Origin: Symsagittifera roscoffensis
Taxonomy: Eukaryota > Xenacoelomorpha > Acoela > Convolutidae
Assembly: GCF_963678635.1 (NCBI RefSeq)
Contig: NC_087070.1
Location: forward strand, 5,056,539 to 5,120,538
Direction of reading: 5' to 3'
DNA: 64,000 nt
Positions within the stretch are counted from its first letter, which is position 1. Each line of letters opens with the position of its first letter. Shown one piece after another: positions 57,500 through 64,000 of the stretch. The translations under genes and the position numbers were made by a program. The notes beneath the pieces were generated by a model that was not told the DNA's origin, made no database searches, and worked only from the letters and a program-made list of their open reading frames with translations.

Positions 57500-60400
57500 A
57501 ACAAATTGTTTGCAGGTTATTACCTTGTGGATAGTTAATAAAGTTACAAATCACGCCAACAATTTTACTGCCCTGGAGAGCACCATTGGATCTACAGGTC
57601 CGTTCACAGATGTCTCAGAATCCTCAATTCTTCAAAATACTCCAAAAATGCTCAACAAAATAAAGATTGAATATTTTTAGGTTAAAAACCTTATTTGTTT
57701 CATGTCAACCTGGTTTTTTAAAAAAATGTTATGAGCTACTCTCGTCTCGGCTGATGTAAACAGTGTTTTCAAAACAAGTAGTTAGGCAAAAGTTTTAATT
57801 TAAAGGATCTATTAGAAAAATATTTTTTATATAGTTATTTTTAATCAAAAAAGAAATCTGAGTGATTTTACTGAATAATTATTGTCAAATGTCGGGTTTC
57901 GAAAAGCGAAATTCTTTGCCTTTAAATTTTCATTTTGAGAAAAAATTTTCAATCAAAACAATGATAAAATTAGTCCGATATGAAGAAAAGGATCAAAATA
58001 AAATTTTACTTCACTGACAAGTCTCGTAGCCTGAAAAAATTGTTGCAAGTTATTGGTTATTGGCCTTAAAAATAAAAAAGGATTGAACGAAGCGTAGCCA
58101 AAATGTCAAGCTCTGAATACACAAAAAACTACAAAACAATCTGTAAAAGTTATTATCCTTCATTTATATTGAAGGATCGAAGAATATATCCTGCCAAAAA
58201 CTGAGAAGAAACTGACCCACTGGGGCTATACTGATACCAGACTGAGCTACACTTGATTAGTGATTGCCCATTAGCAACGAATGCACTTCTATTTAGCGGA
58301 TGAAACACTTTTTGCAATTCGAAGCGGAGCATTAATAAATTTTAACACAAAACTTTATCCGAAACCTTTCTTTCCTCAGTTAAAAATATGGTTTAAATTG
58401 GAAAAAAAAATTTTCAACACTTTTTACTATTTAAATTTTGCTGAGTGAGGCTGCCAAAATAGGATATCGAAACATGAAACAGCTTTTACTTGCGATGAAA
58501 ACTTTTTATCACGAAATTAATTTTGAAACAAATTGCAAGAGCGAGATTTGGAATTGCAACAAATTGCGAACTTGAACAAGGGAGGCGGTTGCTTTGCAAG
58601 TACTACAGAATATTCTGACCATAGTAATATAAACTACAATTAAAAGTTCCTGAAATTAAAAACTTCTTCAAATTAGTGATGTTATTTGTATGTGGTTTGA
58701 TGGGAAACTTGTGCAAACGTGTAGAAAATTAGTAAATAAGGCGAAATCGACAACAGTTGTCTTCAAAAAAAGAATAACAAACAAAAACTAAAAATAAGGG
58801 CGAATTTTCTTTTTTCTTTTGTTTGGAACAATGTTTTTAAATACAGTTATAAATTTTTCTAGCCAAGAAGTAGCACATTTAGCTATCGAAATTAGACAAA
58901 AAAAAAACAAAAATTGCGAATCGGTTTTTTCGCCAATTGGGTTTTTCGGGATTTTCTGAATGTCTTTTGAATCACGACTGCAAGCGGCTTTAATTTAAAA
59001 AATCACCTTAATCCGGTGATAATTTGTGACAAATGTTTTTGAGTGAAAAAAAAAAAGAGAAATATCAAAAAACAACATTCATTTTCATTGTTTTATAAAC
59101 TCCTTATACAATTATAGGCCTATAATAACAATTTTTACTCATAATATACAATAAACTAGTGCGTACTACGCACCTATGGTACTCCTAACAGAGTGTTGCA
59201 CTTGAAAATTGCTTTCAAAAAGACTGAGCTAGGTAACCGCGTTTTTAATTAAATTAAATTGAACGATACAAAAATCTTTTCAGGTTATAGAACTTCTCTT
59301 TAAAGTAAAAATGTCATATCTTTTCAACTACTGGATCTATTCAAAAATTGTTTATTTCTTGTAATAAAAAAATTACTCGTTACAATCAAGAAACATAGAA
59401 TCATACAATTGATTTTTTTCGTTGTTGAAAAAAAAACGTTCAAACTAGTTTATTTCGCACCAAAATTCAAAAACTCTCGGGAATCATCACATTTGCGCCA
59501 CTGAAAAGATTGAAGCAATCAAAATTAGAAATCCGTTTCGAATCCCCGGTATTTTGACAGCATTCCACCATCGATCCAAAAACTTTCAAGTTGGTGAAGT
59601 TTTTTCTAGTTTTTTTTTTACGGAAAAGTCACTTAAAACATGATGTCTCGGATACGATAAGATTTTGAGCAGTCTCGAGCAGTGCTGGAAGATAATAAAT
59701 TAATTCCCTCATGCGTGAAAAAAGAGTTGTTAAGTTACTAATTATTATTTTAGTTGATGTTTTTGCGGACCTTTCAGACAGTCTACGAAATAAAAAAAGT
59801 TTTCTAATGCCAAAATGTAGAAATTTTTGTTCAACTCAAAATGTATGCCAGTTCACAGAGATACACTTATGGACAAAACTAAAGAGAAAATTTGGTTTTT
59901 ACTTTCTAAAATTCTTGGTTTGAATGTCCATTTTGAAAAATTTTTACTTCGAAATACAACTAAATTTTTACACAAACCATGAACAAATGATCAGAGCTAC
60001 CCTCTATGAAACTATCACATTCCGGTTTCAGATACTTATCATGTAATCCATGTCTTAAAATCCCAAATTTCCTTATCTGCACTAAGTTTTGCATCGTAAA
60101 AAGAGAAAAGTGAAATAATCAGTGTGAAAACTTTACTTAACTCGGACGGTCTTTACTTTTTCAGGCGAAGTAGAAAAAAAACCTAGAGCCGATTAAGAAA
60201 ACTAGCAATTCCAGACCCGGATTACATTTAAAAAATATATAAATATTTTCATATAGGTTAGTTGTGATCATTTGCTCTTTGTTTATCTGAAAGTTGGACT
60301 GAATTTCGAAGGAGATTTTGCCCAAAATTGATTTTGCAAACAGACATTTCAGAAAGTTAAATCCTGAATTTGCGCTTAGTTTGGTCTACCAGTGTAATTG

Positions 60401-60740
60401 CGGTATCAAAAATTTAATTGAAGAGGCAGCACCGAGATAGTGAAAATTTGGGAAATTTTTGTACTCCGTGTTTTGTTAATCCGGTTTTTGAAAAAAAAAT
60501 GATGGAATTTTTAAGCTTCGACTAGTTTTTCGTAGAAGATAAGCAACTGCCAAATATTGATTCGTAAAAATTTGAGAAAAGAGCAAGACAAGCAGTGTCG
60601 AGATGGATTGAATTCAAATTTTGCAAATTAAACTGTTGCTTAGCTGGTACAATTAAGAAAAAAATATATAGGCCAGCAGGTAGGTTTCACTTTCCATTTC
60701 GTTTGCTTGGTTGTCCAAATAAATCATGGAAACGTGTTGC
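57500..60740. other. AT-rich intergenic sequence
   Basis: No gene, RNA or defined repeat found on either strand. I looked for a third copy of exon 1 on the minus strand and found none. Confidence 0.5.
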
Positions 60741-60749
60741 CCACTAATG

Positions 60750-61140
60750 TTTTTCGTAGTAGATAAACTACAGCTACATATAGCAGCAAGAAAAATTGTG
60801 AACAAAACGAGACACACATTTGCTTATCTGTTGCTTATCTGATATGAAACAGATAAGAAAAGTTTGAACAACTTACCAACATTTGAAAAAAATTTCATGC
60901 TCACATAAAATTTTTACTTTGTATTTTTCTACGTTAATTGTTCTAGGACAAAAGTTGCATAAATGTTTCAATTTCATAATTAGTAATTTAGTGCAACGTT
61001 TGAAATAAAAGTGCAAGATTTAAATGTTCCAAACATTGCACTAGTTTTTCAATCATTGCACTTCTGGTTTGAAAGTTTCAGTTGTTTCCAATATGGCACA
61101 AAAGTATACTGAACACGTGTGTTTTATTTGCAATTAAATT
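60750..61140 (+). repeat. dispersed repeat, second copy of the 12.6-13.5 kb block
   Basis: GTAGATAAACTACAGCTACA, TTGTGAACAAAACGAGACAC, then TTGCACTAGTTTTTCAATCA and ACACGTGTGTTTTAT follow the same order as in the copy at 12,590-13,515. Confidence 0.65.
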
Positions 61141-61359
61141 TCGGAAGTGCATTGGAAACGATTTAAGTACGGAAACAACTTTTATTTTAATAAACAATTT
61201 AACAAAATTTTTGAAAGCATATAAAAAAATAGATTTTTAAAATCAAGTTTAAGAAAATTACAATAAGTATTTATTTTGTAAAATTACGGGCGTTTGAAAA
61301 TTGATTATTTGTTTTTTTTTTGTAAAATAACAGGCTTGAAAATTGTTTATTTGGCTAAA

Positions 61360-61920
61360 TTGGCCCTTTCATTAAAATAATCGATGCTAAATTTATCTTT
61401 TTGTTTTTGCAGCAACTGGAGGAAAGCAATAAAAACTAAAAATAATTCATCTTTTCAATTATTTTGTTATTTTTTCATCTATGATCTAGCCCAAGTGAGT
61501 GATCTTCCGCCTAAGCTAATCATGAGAACAATTTCTCAGGTAAAATTGATTCGAAAATTTTAGCAGTAGAACCAGCTTGCGAAATGCTGAATTCTGATTG
61601 GCTGGGAAAAAAGTGAATTTAACCAAAAGAACAATCTCCTCCTGTATTCATTTAGAAAAATATTGTTAACTTGGTTCAGTTTCTCGGTAAACACTCATTG
61701 TGTAGCTTTCAGGGACAATCAGAACCGGTTCTGCATTGAAAAGATGCAGTCTTGTTAGAATTTGGTTTTATTTTGTTCTGGAAAACTTATCCAAGAGAAT
61801 ACTGTATTTGATATTCAAATGCAGTACTTAGAAAAAAAAGACAATTGAAAGTTTCGTCCTTCTTATGTAGAGCTGTTATCTTTAAATAGACTAACAATCG
61901 ACTACAAGATTGTTTCTCAG
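61360..61920 (+). repeat. dispersed block D, copy 2
   Basis: Counterpart of 51,430-51,960; see there for shared words. It lies 220 bp after the repeat above, so two blocks found upstream of the two genes stand together here. Confidence 0.65.
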
Positions 61921-62307
61921 AGGATATAGCAATTCTTAAGATTATTTTCCATTTCCAGTCTATAATAGCTAGGCTTATTTAAAGGCCCAACTTTAAAACT
62001 CTAGCAAGGATGCCAGCATGGGAGGAGAGGAGCAGTGTAGTGCAGTGTAGTGTAATGTAAAGGGTGAAATCATCCCTCTATACATGATGTAACGGGCATT
62101 TTTCGTTTGAGCGTTTTTCAATTAGTTACCTTATGATGAGGCTCTATCGGGGTTCTCCACGGGTTTCGGCATTAGTCTACGCAAAAGGAACATCTAAAAA
62201 TTTTTCGTTTCCGAGATGTGCCTTTTTCTGTGACTTTTTAAAGTAAATTGTCAAAGTTTAAAAGAGTTTAAAAGCTTCAAAAAAATGAAAATTCCGACCT
62301 TATAATA

Positions 62308-62595
62308 GGGTGGGGTCAGGGTACTGTTAGCAATTGCAATTTGCCTTCAAATCTGCCTGCTCAAAATCTTTTTTGTTTCCAAGGTTTGACGTTTTTCCTT
62401 TTTTATTCAGTTTTAAAAATCTGAGATTTGAAACAATTGACAAAAAATTAACTTTTTAATCCTGTAGTGAAGTGGGTGAATTTGTGTCATAGTACTCGCA
62501 GGAATTGCAAATATTGCCTGCAATATATCTGCTCAAACATTTTTGTTTTCAAAATATCACGGTTTTTATTTAGAAAAAACTATGAAAAGCCCAGA
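62308..62595 (+). repeat. diverged ~160-bp tandem duplication
   Basis: 62,308-62,430 and 62,468-62,590 share GGG(T/G)GxxTxxGGxTAxTxxxAGxAATTGCAA, CTGCTCAAA and the T-rich ends. Non-coding. Confidence 0.5.
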
Positions 62596-62689
62596 TGTAA
62601 TTTTTCTTTTCAAATTATAAAAATTCAGGTTTGGTTGAAAGTGTGGCTCTAAGTTTGACTGCTCAAATCCGTTCATCATTCTCAGATAA

Positions 62690-63810
62690 AAATAACCATT
62701 CAAACATCCAACAAGCCATCCCTCCCTTTAGCCATCCTTCCAACTATCAATCCATCGTTCAAGCCACGTACAAATTGATCAAGCCTTATTCATCTAGCGA
62801 TCCATCCAATAAATCTATTGAGCAATCAATCCGACCAGCCATCCTCTCAGTTGTCCATCTATGTAGTGATTCATTTTTCGAGCTATCTATCTATGTAGCC
62901 ATTAGTTTATCCAACCAGTCAATGATTCATTATTCGGCAAATCTATCTAGCCATGCATTTAGTCATCCATCAAGCTGTTCATTCATCAAGCGATCCATCT
63001 ATGTAGCAATCAATTCATTCATCTATCTGGACCACGAACCAGCTGCCTATCCACTCATCTGTCCATCGGTTCCAACAACCAGCCATCCATCCAACCAGCC
63101 AATCATCCATCCATACTTTCAACTATCTAGTCAAGCACTCAGCCATCGATCCATCTACCCATGCATCTAGCAATCCATCCAAACAGCCCTTCATCCAACT
63201 AAACATCGAACCAGGAATCCTTCAATTTTTCTAGCCAGCCATCTATCTAGTCAGACTTCTATCTAGCCATCCAACCAACCAGTCATCCATGGAACCAGCC
63301 AGCCATCCATCAATCAAAGCAATCATCCATCATTTCAGCCAATACTCAAACAATCCATCACTCCAATCAGTCATCCATTAAGCCAGCCATCTAGGCATCC
63401 TTCCGTTCATCTATCCTGCTATCCATGCATCCATCGACCCCTCCTGTCTAGCCCCTCTCAACATTCACATGCATCCACTTAACTAGCCATTCATCCACTC
63501 ATTAAGCCACCATTCATCCAGCCGTCGACTCATCAATCCAACCAGCTATCTTTTCATTTTGCCATCCGTTCATTCAACTAGCTGTTCATTCAACTAGCTT
63601 TCCTTCGACGTGGCTATTTATCCATCCTGCCTTTCATCTATTCATCCGGCCGACCATACAGTTATCCTGTCTTCAACCCAACCATCGAATCAGCTTTCCA
63701 TCTATCAATATTGACCTCCATCGGTCCGGTCATCTATTGATCCAGCCAAATTTTCGCCCGTCTCAGTCAACCATCAACCACCCTTCAGTCCATTTACACT
63801 CTCCCAGTCA
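62690..63810 (+). repeat. CATC/CCAT-rich degenerate microsatellite tract, ~1.1 kb
   Basis: Endless variations of CCATCCATCTAGCCATCCAA on the plus strand. The 179-codon Ser/His/Ile/Pro-rich frame from 62,631 is the translation of this tract and is not called as a gene. Confidence 0.92.
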
Positions 63811-64000
63811 TGCACATAGTCGTCCTAGATAAAAAACTATTTGTTTTCCAACAAAAAAACAACACGATCCCATCAAGAAAAACTCTTTTCGTTGTTTATT
63901 AAAGCGACATTTTTAAAATCTATGAAACAGGACTGGTCAAATCCAGAATATGCGCCTAAAGCATTGAATACCTTTATAAACGAAACAAATACTTGTTTCT

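Noticed and set aside
58003..58040. Possible 21-nt minus-strand micro-exon between TTTTTCAG and GTAAAA
   Set aside because: Neither sequence nor phase fits the gene family, and sites this short occur by chance in AT-rich DNA.
62631..63170. 179-codon open frame
   Set aside because: It is the translation of a CATC-rich microsatellite; all residues follow from the repeat and neighbouring frames are similar.
1..64000. CRISPR arrays, bacterial operons, prophage or rRNA genes
   Set aside because: Looked for and not seen. The tandem arrays lack constant repeats with unique spacers, and gene structure is eukaryotic.

Overview
The window is an AT-rich, repeat-laden stretch of an animal nuclear genome, most likely an invertebrate. 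The evidence is GT-AG introns of 1.7 to 13 kb, a broken copy of the mitoribosomal protein mS29/DAP3 gene, reverse-transcriptase and family-B DNA polymerase relics, and hAT-like and TA-flanked miniature transposons. There is no bacterial gene organisation. I cannot name the species. Nearly all open frames longer than 60 codons are chance frames in repeats; the real genes are cut into short exons.

The main content is a spliced gene on the minus strand that I assembled by hand. Five exons lie at 50,865-50,771, 46,925-46,891, 45,184-45,014, 33,833-33,690 and 20,821-20,733. Their lengths (95, 35, 171, 144 and 89 nt) add to 534 nt, exactly 178 codons with the stop, and every junction is phase-compatible with a GT donor and an AG acceptor. 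The predicted 177-residue protein has four hydrophobic segments and a basic C-terminus. I do not recognise its family. A tandem paralogue follows on the same strand: its exon 1 (11,200-11,106, again 95 nt, 25 of 31 residues identical) and exon 2 (1,427-1,390) are present, and the rest lies beyond the left edge.

Layout by region, left to right. 1-11.2 kb: start of the second gene; its first intron holds an antisense mS29 pseudogene, two short-repeat families (A and B), coding-like debris and a degenerate ~30-bp tandem repeat. 11.2-20.7 kb: intergenic, with a decayed family-B DNA polymerase of Polinton type (14.7-18.5 kb) and a short decayed reading frame (19.7-20.1 kb). 20.7-50.9 kb: the first gene. 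Intron 4 contains a 2.9-kb satellite of ~86-bp monomers with a ~263-bp higher-order period. Intron 3 contains a foldback element, a nearly perfect 914-bp triplication and a non-LTR reverse-transcriptase relic. 51-64 kb: intergenic, with a 176-bp tandem array, an intronless decayed gene (56.1-56.7 kb), a hAT-type miniature element with an 8-bp target duplication, paired dispersed repeats and a 1.1-kb CATC-rich tract.

Only the four-segment membrane-protein pair looks functional. Everything else recognisable is pseudogene, transposon relic or tandem repeat that has enlarged the introns and spacers.
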